A stretch of 64,000 bases of DNA from Valencia hispanica (taxonomy: Eukaryota; Chordata; Actinopteri; Cyprinodontiformes; Valenciidae): assembly GCA_963556495.2 (NCBI GenBank), contig OY747703.1, forward strand, positions 58,601,296-58,665,295, given 5' to 3'. Positions 36,113 through 47,520 of this stretch are shown piece by piece (position 1 is the stretch's first letter; each line of letters begins with the position of its first letter). The position numbers and the translations under genes are program-made. Below the pieces are notes generated by a model. That model had not been told where the DNA came from, searched no databases, and was given only the letters and a program-made list of their open reading frames with translations.

Positions 36113-37557
36113 GGAAATTCTAAATGACAAACATCTACTTCATACATGAAACAGAAGCACCAATCCAGTCAAAAGCAAAGATGTAGATTAGTGGATGTTT
36201 ATACAGCTCATCAAATCCTTTATTTAAAATTAATTTGGACTAATTTGTGTCCAAGAGATTTGTGTAAAACAGCTTTACCCTCTGATACCTGATGTGCAAC
36301 ACCTTTAATGGCATTCCTAAAACTCGATTTCAGCTTGAATAAATTCCTGATTTCATACCGATTAGAATTCAGAAACAAGAAATAAGCTTTAAAGTGCAGC
36401 TGGACGAAGGCCTGAACAGACCTGTGAGGCTGAGTTTTCTCCACCTGCCTAGTTGCTGCAAATTGACGAGGTCGTAAATTGAGTCGACTGAAAAGGAAAA
36501 GAAAAACAGAAAGGAAATGGTGCCTGTTGGATTATTGAAAACCAAAGAATAACAGGGGCAATCAGAGCGGTTCTGCTGGCGGTACCTTTGGGCCTGCTGG
36601 AGTGTGCTTAAATAAAGTCTGTAAATGTGAAGCCTCAGATGGGAGCGTCTGAAAATATAACCTGTAAAAACATTTAGTTTCAGTGAAGAGACGACTCCAG
36701 AGAGTTTAACAGGACATAAGGACACACTGAGAGAAATAAGGGCTTATTTGTGTGGGAGTCACTGGGGATGCTTGCTCCTATAAAGACAGAGGGGCCGGGA
36801 GCCCCCTTTGTTTATAGGGCATATACGCAGCCTGACGGCAAGTAAAGGCTGTTCGTCGGAGCGTGACAGCATCCGCCTTCCCCATCACTCCCAGGCAGGC
36901 ATATACCCGAAGGATCGCTTAGCCCACACAGCGCCGCTGCTGAAGGTTGCTGCCTCAAGGCGTCTTTTCTGCTCGTTTGCTTAAATCTCTCCTCTCAGCA
37001 GGATGTGCTAACTAACAGGTCTGAAAGCACACAGATTAGACTCAACTCTCATTAAAATTGGATGTTCACAACCTGATTTGGAAGCTCGGATTGTAATTGC
37101 TGCACGACACGAAACGGGCGTGGCCGAGACACAAGATGCGCGTTAGTGAGCTGAAAAGAGATTAACCAAGGGATGCGGAGAAGGAAAATGATCACGGAAT
37201 AAAAAGCTGCTCCTGAACAACCGATGAACTTTTAAAGCGTCATTGTAAACATGTTGAAGGATGCAACAGCCATCATAGTGAGGCTTAAATTAATTTAAAA
37301 AATAAAATATATTATTATATATGGGAAACCAACCAGACTGAACTGGATGCATTGTTCCCCTGTAAATTCAGCATAGCCTAAACTTCATTCATAGCCTCCG
37401 TGTGTAATGATTTTCAAACTAATTAACTAAAGAAGTTTGTTTTTCGCCAATTAAGACACAATTTACACAACCCCCCCCCCCAAACACGCAGACCTTGGAA
37501 AGATGTGATCACCAGTTCTAGGAACAGTTTTTGTTTCTGATGATAACACCGTATTAC
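36113..37557. other. No gene; candidate regulatory block inside
   Basis: No protein-coding signal. It contains the hairpin-bearing block at 36720-37200 and a poly-C tract at 37471-37481. Confidence 0.4.
36720..37200. promoter_or_regulatory. Candidate regulatory block with GC hairpin
   Basis: Repeat-free and less AT-rich. At 36780-36820 tataaagacagaggggcc and gggagccccctttgttta form a strong imperfect hairpin (aggggc/gccccct stem within a tataaa/tttata frame). Further on, the sequence contains aacgggcgtggccg. Its function is unknown. Confidence 0.25.
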
Positions 37558-38261
37558 TGTCATGTTTGTGTATTAATTAAGGACCCAAAAGCAGCAAATA
37601 AAACTTAAATGATTTAAGAGTAACAAAAACAAGGAGTATAAACTTACATAACTTAGGAGAACCAATAAATACAGCAATGAGGAAAAAACAGGAACTGGCC
37701 AGGAAGGCAGGAACCAGACAGGGAAAAAAAATGACGACGGACCAGCGAGAAGTGAGCGAATGAGAGCAGAATATATACTTGGGAGGAAATGAGGAAGTGA
37801 GAGGAAACCAATGACCAATAAGGGAAATTAGATGCAGGTGAGAGGGAGAGAACAGGTGGAAACAATCAGCTGGGAAAAGAGGAAGAATGGTAGGGAGACA
37901 GAAAACTCTTAAGAAACTAGAAACTAAAGATAATAAGTCTAGGAAGGAAACCTAAGGAAACACTAGGGAGCAGGAGGAAGAAATAAATAAGTAAACTATC
38001 TAGAGGGAATAAACTAAGGAAACAAATGAGAACACAAACAAAAAGGTGAAAACATCTAAGAGCAAGAAGAAGAAACAGAAACAAGGAAGTGCCAGAATAA
38101 ACTAATAAAGACAAGGAATAATCTAACATGAAAAAACTAGATAAGGAAAAGAGCTAAGTTTAAACACAAACAGGAGGGACAAAACAAGAGAGCAGCTTGG
38201 GGTACAGAGGGGAAGGAAATGAAGTGGAAGGAAAAACTCAAAATACCCACGGAACCTGACA
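37558..38261 (-). mobile_element. Solo LTR
   Basis: The unit runs tgtcatgtttgtg ... ggaacctgaca, so it starts TG, ends CA, and has the short inverted end TGTCA/TGACA. It is flanked by an exact 5-bp duplication, attac (37553-37557 and 38262-38266). The length of 704 bp fits an LTR. On the minus strand a TATA box (agtatatattctgctctcat) lies in the 3' half, which supports that orientation. No gag-pol region or second LTR is present. Most likely a Gypsy-type element left this by recombination between its LTRs. Confidence 0.85.
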
Positions 38262-41138
38262 ATTACTGGACAGATATGGACTGACTGGAAGCTCTGATCC
38301 TCAACTGGTACGGCTTTTGTCTCAAAGATGGGAAATGCCTTGCAGACATGATGTCAGCACGGAGCTCCACAGGGCTTAACTTTAGGTCCTCTATGTTTTC
38401 ATCTTTACTGTATACTTCCATTTCATGCTGTGTTTAGGAGACACAGCAGTAATCTCCATAGTTATGCTGTTAACACACAGATATATATTGATGAGTCTTC
38501 CATTGACCAAAGGCTAATTGATGCTTTTTTCCTTTATAGATGTTTAGAAATTAAAAAAACTGGATGAGATGCAATGTTCAGGACAAGACTGAAGTTAGTG
38601 GGACAGACATTCAAAGAAAGAAGCTCACACTACTGCTATTAATGCCACCAACAAACTCCCCGGATCAGATTTAAAAAAACTATTATATTTCTATATGATA
38701 GAAATGTAAACATTTTTCTACATGTTAACAATGTAAAAGAGAATATGTTAATTACATGTGAAGCATTACTGACCGTCAGTTTTTTATTAACATGTTTTTG
38801 GGGTTTTATTTTATTTGTTTGGTTATTTTCTTTTTCATCTAATTTTTCAACTATATTAGTTCTTATAATAACACTTTTTTTTCTTTTATCTTTCAATACA
38901 ACACATTTTTATATTTTTTATTGTTTATATCTTAATTTTAAGACAATCTACTCCAGATGTTACATTTATTATTTTAATTATTTTAGCCTATTTTACTCTG
39001 GTTAGTGTTTCCATGCTTTTTCCTTCATTTTCACAACATCTTCAGCTATAGTACTTTTTAAATATTTGACAATTTTAAAGTTCTCTATAAATAAAATCGG
39101 ACTGATTTAAATTATAGGTTCAATATCTAGAATAAGGGTTTTTCTAAAAGACATTTACTAGCCAAAGTACTGTACAAATTGATAAAAAAAAAGTTAAAAT
39201 AAACAATAAACAAAAAAGAAAAAAACATAAAAGAAAACAGTTGTAGTAATACACATTAAAAGTTGCTCTATGAAAGAATGATGTTTTTAGTTGAAATTTG
39301 GAAAATGGCAACAAATCCAATAAAAATATTTATACAGCTACAAAAACATTCAATACATATCTCTACTAAATATATTTTTTATCAGAAGAGGGAAGAAAAA
39401 TGAAGCACATTTTCTCTCGTTTTACCTGAAGTCAGGTTAAGACCATGATCGACTCGCTCGTTTTAAATTTGCTCAGTAGCTTGTTATTTTAAGCCTCTCT
39501 TCATTTTCTTTTCTGATAGTTTTGGGAGAGAAAATTGATCATCGCTGGATCTCATCATGACGATAATCAGGTCACAACAGCACCATTCAATTTTGCAGAT
39601 GGGTTTTGGCAGAACTCAACTCCACAGCATCATATTAAATGTAAAAATATGTTTAGTAGAAAATAAACAAAGTGTTAGTGAAGTCTACCTTTAACAACGT
39701 GGTTTACTTTCAGTTTTAGGTCTATTGTGTATTCTAATATGCTCGACTGACATGTCCTGTAGAACATGTCCTCATGTCAATCATATTTAATATTTCTTCC
39801 CCTTCCTGTGTTCATATTCTAGCAGCTTTATCAGCAGAAACAGGTGTTGCTACATTTTTGTCTAACCTATAATCATCACTGTTATCTTCCTGTAAGAACC
39901 GATTGTTCTCTGTTCTCTCCAGTTTTCCATGTCCATGTTGAAGTCCATGTTCCTGCTGTGGAACACGTTCTGCTCTGCATTTGAAATGAACCTGCTGGTT
40001 CCTACCAGTGTGGCTCCTGAGTCTGAGTCTGCTCCATTCCATAAATGACGACAAAATGGGTTCAAGTTGCATAATGACTATATTTCACTTTTCTTTACCT
40101 CCGCATCCAATCTGTCAAACACAAAACCCATATATGGAATAACTTTCTACATAATAAATGAATTCTTCCAGAGTTGTCCTACGTTGAGTTAGTTCACAGC
40201 TCAGCTGGGTTGGTTTAAAAAGAAGACATTTCTGTTTTTCAATTTCCCGTCAAACTGAAACATTGATTTGTTTTAATTCATTTAACATGACTAGAGAACG
40301 TCACATAAAGGTCATACCTTGTTCCATAAAAAATCTAAGTTACACTGACTGGATTTAATTAACCTGACGATGTTTCACGTATGCTATTTTGGTTCAATGT
40401 GGAGAAAAAAAACTGAACAAACCAAAAGCTTTGTCCTGGAAGAATGAGGTTTAGTTTCTATCTGAGGGATTAATGGGGGCATGAAGGTGATCCATTACAA
40501 CACACCTCCTGAATATCATCAGACAACGAGTTCAATATGTACTTATGAACTAGAATCATTTTTCAGCGTGCATCATCATCATCGCTGCGATCCAGAACCG
40601 CCACATGCCTTAACGGTGAGCTCTATATATGCTTCTGAAATGTATAAAAACACATGGAAATAGGTGCAGTCATGAGGAAGTTCTGGTGCAGCTTGTGTAT
40701 AAACCACCGACTGGTCAGCTTGAGGTGCTGAAATCCTTTACTCTCACTAAAACAAAAGCAGTTTAGATTTCTATCAAACATTTAAACTCATTTTTAAAAT
40801 CCACAAAAATGTAACCTTTACACCAAATATATCTTGATTGTAGCCTAGATGTTGACTCAGATTAATTTATTTATATTTTGCACCAATTCACAACATCTCA
40901 TATTCATACCCAATCACAGAGAAACCAGCTGGATCCACAGGTTTTGCTGCATTATTTTTGTTAGGAATTTTGACTGACAGAGTCAAAAAAAAATTTGTCA
41001 GAATCAATTTTTAAAGGTGAATTTTTTAAATGATTTTATTCATTTTGGTTCATATTCAATCCAAACAAACTGTTTAGAGAATCCACACGGTGCTATCACA
41101 CATCGAGAAGATTAATAAGCTACATGTAATATGAACAT
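38262..41138. other. No recognisable gene
   Basis: Very AT-rich with many A/T tracts (38640-39400). No coding or repeat family is recognised. Confidence 0.4.
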
Positions 41139-41356
41139 TTCACCTGCTGTGGCCTGAACGCTCCACCTGACTTCAGTCACAGTTTCAAAATCAGGGAACA
41201 TTTCTCTAACTGAAGTTATCAGGATTCAGCGACACTCTCTGAACGAAGGCTTTTCTGATCGCTTTCTGAAGCTGCAGTGATCTGTGGCTGCCAGTCTGTG
41301 TCCGGTGCAGTCACAGATACGCTCCATGCTTCAGTAACTCTACAACCCGCTGTCAG
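41139..41356. repeat. Dispersed repeat R, left half
   Basis: It matches 24490-24680 and 32258-32500. It is split from its right half (43670-43840) by the hAT insertion. Confidence 0.65.
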
Positions 41357-43661
41357 CATGGGCGTAACAACCGCGGGGCACGCGTGGGACATGTCCCCCG
41401 CACTTCCCGTGTTGGTGCCCTGCTTCCCCCGCGCTTTTTTCCGGCCTTTAAAGCCATCTTAACCGTTACTATGCGGCAACGGATTTTTCCGAGCCGTCTT
41501 TGAACGCACCGTAAGCTAACGCAGCCAGTGGGGTCATCGTCAAGTGCTGGAGAGAGCAGCGAGAGCAGCGAGAGCACAACATGTCTAACAAGCCACAGCC
41601 AGCAAAGGGCAACAATCTTTGGACAGTTTCTTACATACAAGCTGTGGAAGTTGAGTTATGCTGTTGCGTGCAGATGACATTAGCTAAACGATGGGTTAGA
41701 TACCGCCAGGCATCCTCATTTTCAAAATATATTCGAAATCATATTACTTGGTAACAATAGCACTTAGATATTCTCACTGTTATGGGGGAAACTTCAGAGC
41801 AATTTCTTTTAAAAGAGATCACAGCCGTGTCTCTACTCAAAATGGTTTAAGAACAGTTTTCATTTTAATGTGGGTATGCGTTTTTAAAACATTAGGGGCG
41901 AAAACTGCAAGAATGTTAATTAACAATACTAATGTTGGTGTTTAGCTAAGCTTTGTTACCTTGCTAGTTCATGCTAGTAATAAACCCAATTCTCTTCCAT
42001 TTCCAAGTAGAGCCAGTGCTCACTATTGCTTTGCACATGTTTGAAAGAAATCCTTTGTACACAATATTAGTGATATTAATAATCTTTAAAAGTGGTCTGT
42101 ATCAATCTTTAAAAGAAAAGTGGGTGAGAAAAAAAATATTTATTTCCACAATAGAAAGGTCAGGGTCAGGGAGGAGGGATAATGCCAGAGGCCAGCAGCA
42201 GAGAGAGGAAGCAAGTTTTTCACAGGTAAAGAGAAATTACAATTGGCTAAGATAATAAGACATCAATTGCTAGGCAAAACTAAGCAGGTATCAGGACAGG
42301 GTTTTTTAAGATTTTTCAAAATTGCTGTCATTCCCACTTCAGAAATATCTTTTGTTTGTATTTTAATAGGTAGCTCAGGGAGAAAGCCTTGTGACAGGGC
42401 AAGAACCAGGCTGCAGAAACAGAAGACTGTTATATAGCAGGAGATTAAACTTCTGTAGCCGCTCTAAAGCCACATCAGCCAGATCCCAAAACCATTGTTT
42501 GTCAGACGTTGGCTGATAAAACTCTAACATTCCAGAGAAAGTGGGATGAGAACTTCCCCAGGCTTCATTTCCTCCCAGGTGTTGAAGGAGTATTGTGCTT
42601 TTACTGTCACAAAGCTTTTTTTAAGAAAACATCCCAACTTGCTAAAAACAGAGAGCAAACATTCATTTCCACTGAGCAAGAGGAAGCACGGACCTGTTTG
42701 TTAAAAAAAAGTGCTGTACAAGGCAGGGTCTCGCTCTAAGAGGGCACGATTACGCCGAAGGAAAGTTTGCTCAGTTATTGAAATATAAATCTGAGGATGA
42801 CCCCCAACTAAGGAAATGGTTAAGTTCCAAAGTTGACTACACAAGTCCCAAAATTCAAAATGAAATCCTAAATTTATTCAACCACTCAATAGTGCGTGAA
42901 ATTGCTGCAGTTTTCTGTGATTATGGTTCCCATTCATACGTCCACTGAGTTCCTCCAGATTCCTGGATCTCCCATCTCAGACTGACTGCCTGTCTCTCCT
43001 CCGTATACAACAGCCCTTTAGGTGGCAGGATCACAATTGGCTTAAAAACTGTTAAACAAGACAAAACACAGTTTTTAATTGGAAAACTGACAAAAAATGT
43101 CCTTTGCTTGCAATAACAATATTGTGATCTCCAGGTAAAACACAGCTTTCTTTGTTTTCTTGTGATAAAACTATAGATAAATAACTATTTACCATAACTC
43201 AAAAGTAGAGTTCTTAACATGGGACAAACAGAATGTTACAAATAGTTTAGTTAAACAGATACATTTTTACTAAAACAATCTTTTCTGACTGAATATAAAT
43301 ATAAAGAAAATGACAACGTTATATAAACTAGTTTAGTTTCTGAGCTCCTTAACTCCACGATGAAGCTTTACTTCATCATGTCCAAGTATTCATTTGGACC
43401 ATCCTGTCGTTATTATGGTCTGTTGTCTAACTTGAAGACAGCAAATGTCTTTTCAAACAGCTGGCTGAATATTTCTTTACTAAAACTTGTCTTTGCTTTA
43501 AATAACAAAATCACAGTGAGAACTTAAAATATGACTATTTGACTACAAACATGAAGCAGACATTCCGGAAGTGCATTTTTGCAGTTTATTTTACATTTAC
43601 AGTAGTGCACTGAAAAGAAAAAAATGTCCCCCTCACTTCTGAGATGATGGTTACGCCCTTG
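41357..43661 (+). mobile_element. hAT-like transposon with 8-bp target duplication
   Basis: The ends are catgggcgtaac and, reversed, caagggcgtaacc, a typical short hAT inverted end. The 8-bp sequence gctgtcag occurs directly outside both ends (41349-41356 and 43662-43669), the hallmark of hAT insertion. The second copy of repeat R at 24490-24870 shows the corresponding site without the element. Inside are decayed exons of a zinc-finger transposase. At 2,305 bp it is shorter than an autonomous element, so the main catalytic part seems deleted. Confidence 0.88.
41580..42770 (+). pseudogene. hAT transposase N-terminal remnants
   Basis: The best piece is 42509-42739: FQRKWDENFPRLHFLPGVEG followed by VLCFYCHKAFFKK. 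The Trp, Phe-Pro and CxxC pattern is that of the BED/TTF-type zinc finger at the start of hAT transposases of the ZMYM/KIAA1586-like group. Upstream, at 41583, MSNKPQPAK and then a GQQSLDSF-like stretch in another frame suggest a decayed first exon. The RNase H-like catalytic domain and dimerisation region were not found. The copy is dead and internally deleted. Confidence 0.65.
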
Positions 43662-43669
43662 GCTGTCAG

Positions 43670-43840
43670 CTATGGTGTCCAGATCTGAGATGATGCCCAG
43701 ATGTTCTCGTTGGAATCTTTTCCATATAGACTTAGTTACCTGTACTACGAAAATGTCTACGCATTTGCACCAAGTGGTCAGGGGTGTGAATACTAATCTG
43801 TCAAAATGACTGACGGCCTTCAGATTTTTCCATCACTGTT
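43670..43840. repeat. Dispersed repeat R, right half
   Basis: It continues the match to 24680-24870 after the hAT element: cagatgttctcgttggaatc, cttagttacctgtactac and aatctgtcaaaatgac. Confidence 0.65.
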
Positions 43841-43929
43841 TGAAAAAACAACAACAGTCGAATACAGAAAACATGAGGTTAACGCAAGCCCTGACTGGAT
43901 CCGAATTAAATTCCTGTTCTAGGTCCTAG

Positions 43930-44090
43930 GGACGGCAGTAGCTTGTTGGTTACAGGACAAACCCCAACTCTCTGTCTCACTGTGTCATTGTGTCCTTGGG
44001 CAAGACTCTACTGTCTGTTGGTGGTGGTCAGAGGCCCCGGTGGCACAGATTATATGGCAGCCTCAGGGTGGAACAGTACACAAAAACCAA
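43930..44090 (+). repeat. Fish SINE fragment
   Basis: It contains gtgtccttgggcaagactct, actgtctgttggtggtggtc and agaggccccggtggcacaga, then ggcagcctcagggtgg. This is a very common fish SINE body. The Pol III promoter head is poorly preserved. Confidence 0.65.
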
Positions 44091-44249
44091 GGTTGGGTAC
44101 CTTATCAGTACACAAAAATCAAGAAAAATCTATACAAGTGTGCATATGATTGTTTTTTACTTTGATCAGAATTAAAAAAAAATCCTGAATTTCTTACTTT
44201 CAATTCCTGAAATTAATTTGATTTAGTTATGTTCTATAACTCCTTCAGT

Positions 44250-44753
44250 GACAGAGTGCTGCATCCTCGGTGCATGGAGAGGCGTTTTTGCACATCCTTC
44301 CTGCCTGCAACTCTACAACCAGAACTACTCAAACCAAATATTTACATCACTTCCCTGCTGTCATTTGCACCGTTTGACTCATTTAATTAGCATTACTGCT
44401 GTCTGCTTACTCTTATTACTCTTTTTCTCAGTTTATATTCTGTTAACTTCTTGTAAATTACAGGTTTATACTACTTATGCACACTCTGCAAATATTCAGT
44501 ATTTAAATTATCCTACTCAGTTGCACATTTGTTTATACCACTTTATTTTTAATAACTGCACGGTACTTTGGTTTTCGTAATTGTGTCCTAAATGTTCTCA
44601 TATTATTCTTAATTGTGTTTTTATACTTTTTCTACATTTTTTGTGTGATCGTGAATGCTTCTATTATCTGTCACTTTGCTGCTGTTACAGCCGAATTTCC
44701 CCTCTGTGGGACAATAAAGGATTATTCTATTCTATTCTATTCTATTCTATTCT
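44250..44753 (+). repeat. LINE 3' end with (ATTCT)n tail
   Basis: The first 100 bp (ctgcatcctcggtgcatgga, then gaggcgtttttgcacatcct) read as the end of a LINE ORF. It closes with cagccgaatttcccctctgt, gggacaataaaggattattc and five or six tandem attct units (44723-44753). No catalytic domain is attached. Confidence 0.7.
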
Positions 44754-45234
44754 TTAAAAAGTTGAAAGTATAGAACTGACTGGAGATTTGCTTGAATTTT
44801 TAAAAAAATAAATCAAATAGTACAAGTGGACATAGCCAGAGTAGAAAACAATATACCCACTTGAAAAAAAACAGTCAGTGTTAATGTTTAGAGATTTTTA
44901 AATAATGCTTTGCCCATATTTGAGAATAAAACACCTTTCAGCTGTACTTCAATGCAGCATGGGAGGGAAAATCCCTTCTCATCAATGGGGATTCCTGCCG
45001 GCTTGAGTTTTATCCAAAATAAGGAGTTTAGGCTGACTGGATGCTATTGACTTGTTCTCTAACTTAATAAAGTGCAATACAAGTGCAGGCCATTTGCATT
45101 TATTTAAATTCAACATATTCCATTTCATTCTGCTAAACACAAGCATTTCGTCAGATTTACATCAAACTACAATATATCAATTCCAGTCCAGAAAAAATAC
45201 AAAACAGTCGGATTCAGAATCCAACTGGCAAAAA

Positions 45235-45310
45235 GTTGCTGACTGTGTTGAGTCATTAATTCAGGAGCAATCCCTCATCCACAGAAAGCATATGGCGACA
45301 GTGGAGAGGA
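45235..45310 (-). repeat. L2 3'-region fragment
   Basis: The sequence caggagcaatccctcatcca...catatggcgacagtggagag matches 9660-9710 in the 3' region of the L2 element. Confidence 0.5.
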
Positions 45311-45339
45311 TACATCAGTTTCATCATGAAAGAAAGCTG

Positions 45340-45430
45340 AGGGTAGAAAATAATAGAATAATCCATTATTGTCCCACAAAGGGGAAATTTGGCTTTAACA
45401 GCAGCAATCGACAGATAATAGAAGCAAAAT
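45340..45430 (-). repeat. LINE tail, inverted copy
   Basis: The sequence tagaataatccattattgtc, ccacaaaggggaaatttggc is the reverse complement of the LINE terminus at 44695-44730. The two tails face each other 0.6 kb apart. Confidence 0.6.
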
Positions 45431-47253
45431 GTATGAATAGAAAGGTAAACTGTATGATTACTGGTTTATTATTTTGGTCCAAACATTTTACTTCTCAGCT
45501 GCCAGATTGTCCTGCTAAAATCTGCAAATACTTGACACCCTCTTTAAAAATGCTTATCATTCCCTATTATAATACTTCACATGACAAATACACCTTAGCA
45601 TGCATCGATATGGCAGTGGAAACTGTCTTAGTACTACCGGAAAAGCTAATATCTACAGTCTTCATGTGGCACAGCCAATCAGCACCAAAGAAAATAAATG
45701 CTGCTTGTGGATTGGCGGCTTTGAAAACACCAGCCAATAGTGTGTCAAGTAGGTATTTGAATTTCCCAAGCTGCATTTTCTTTTGAATTGTTAGATATAT
45801 GCTATGAGAAAATGGTGGGGTCTGCTGTACTGCAACGTGATCTTCGAATGTTTGCCAGTGTTGTGTCCCATGCTGAGACTAAATCAGGCTAAAAACCTGC
45901 TAGAAATAAGTCAAAGTATTCCTCAAAAATGCTGTTAAAAGTTGCACCACGTGAACACTGTAAGAACCAATGTGCACAGGTTTAAAACAATGACATGCAG
46001 AAGAAAATGTGTTATTAATGATGACTATTTCTAGCACACGGCACCCTCTCGGTGAAATCTTCCCGTTAACAGTTTTGTTCATGGTTTGTAACGTTTGCAA
46101 TAATTGAGGCTGTTTCATCCCACATCAGACCAACTGCTTGTGATTTCCTGCACTCAAACTCAACAGTCAGCAAAGGGACAAATTATGAGTATATGCAGTA
46201 ATAAAACAGCATGGAAGTGAATTTGAAGAATAAAGTGAGGGTTTAGAGGGAAACGGGGTGTTGCCATGGTTGTGGGGATGCAAATATAGATTTCCTCAAC
46301 GGCACGGAGAGACGTGTGAGACTGTGACTGAGGCAGCATATGTGAGTGAGTTTCTCGCACCCCTTTGGAGGCCGTCATGTGACCGACACCTCATTAATCT
46401 GTCACAAGCTCGTCTGATATGTTGCGTCTGTTTGTGCATTAAAAATCCAGACAGCACGCTGCTGCCACCGAGCATCATTTTTCTGATTCCTCTGCTTCTA
46501 ATTGCTGTTATTGGACTCCTTCCAGCACAGGTTGCTCCATGTCTGCAGAAGCTCAAACTTCTTCTCAGACTGACAGACAATATGTCAGTCCCAATCCATC
46601 TGAACGACAGGCTGAAGTACTTAATGCCTGACATTTCATAATGTAAATAATGCGGTCCCCAAGCATGTCTTACATCCATCTGAGCAATATGCCACAGCTC
46701 CCTGGATGAGAGTGCTCTTTACCTGTAACCTTTTTTCCTCCGCATTTCAGCAACGCTCCTGCCAGGAACAGATATTCCTTCCATTAGTCTAGTTTCTCTC
46801 TGCCGTTTTCATCACAAGACAAAAAGGGTTGGATGGAAATGGGGGATTGTTTGTTACTTTAAAGTCCAAGGAGTAAAAGCACAACAGGAAAAGCTTCTGA
46901 GCTCCACCCCAGCATGTCTGCTAAAGCCTGAAGGGTTGGAGGGCATCACCAGACTCAGTGAAGAGGTCTTTTGGTGATTTCTCTGACTGAAATGGTTCCT
47001 CTGTTCTATGTTTCTGCCAGATCAAATTCAGTAGAGATGCTAGAGTTTGTTTGTGCTGCAGATCGGTTGCCTCACCTCTTATTTTTGCTTTTAATTAACA
47101 GTTTGAGTTGAATACAACTGTTCATTTGTTTTGCTGAAGTGACTGATTGTGAGTCTTTAAAAGAGGCAAATATATACAATGACCCCTCCTGGTTAGTGTA
47201 TTCAGGAACAGTTCAGAAACCAACAAGTCAAACTGGTTTTAAATGTTACTGAG
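45431..47253. other. No recognisable gene
   Basis: Unique sequence. The block at 46340-46760 is less AT-rich, repeat-free and open on both strands, which may reflect conserved non-coding constraint or chance. Confidence 0.35.
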
Positions 47254-47520
47254 AAACCGTGTAATACTTAAACGGAACCACCATCGCCTGCATTAGACAC
47301 AGAAAGATGATAGACAGGAAGAAGAGTGAGTCAGAAAAAGCCCGTCTCCTCTACGTCACAAAGAAAATGAGCATTAGTGGCCCCGCCCACCTTCGCTTGC
47401 GACCGCCCACGGGAAGGCAATATTGATTTTCCATCCAGAAGAGAGAAGAGGAAGCTAACCATTAGCAACTCCACAACATGGCGGAACACGTTCAGGCTTG
47501 TGTTATTTGTGGAGATAGAG
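47254..47520 (+). repeat. Repeat with exon-like ORF, copy 2
   Basis: It matches 33064-33370: aaaccgtgtaa, cacagaaagatgatagacag, gagtgagtcagaaaaag, ctacgtcaca, agcaactccacaacatggc. From 47478 it encodes MAEHVQACVICGDRG, with a CxxC pair intact where copy 1 has Trp. Similarity then stops. The matching sequence continues as a weak open frame to 47714. Confidence 0.5.

Noticed and set aside
45052..45786. 244-codon plus-strand ORF, the longest plus-strand ORF in the window
   Set aside because: It runs across an L2 fragment and a reversed LINE tail, has no recognisable domain, and begins in AT-rich non-coding sequence.
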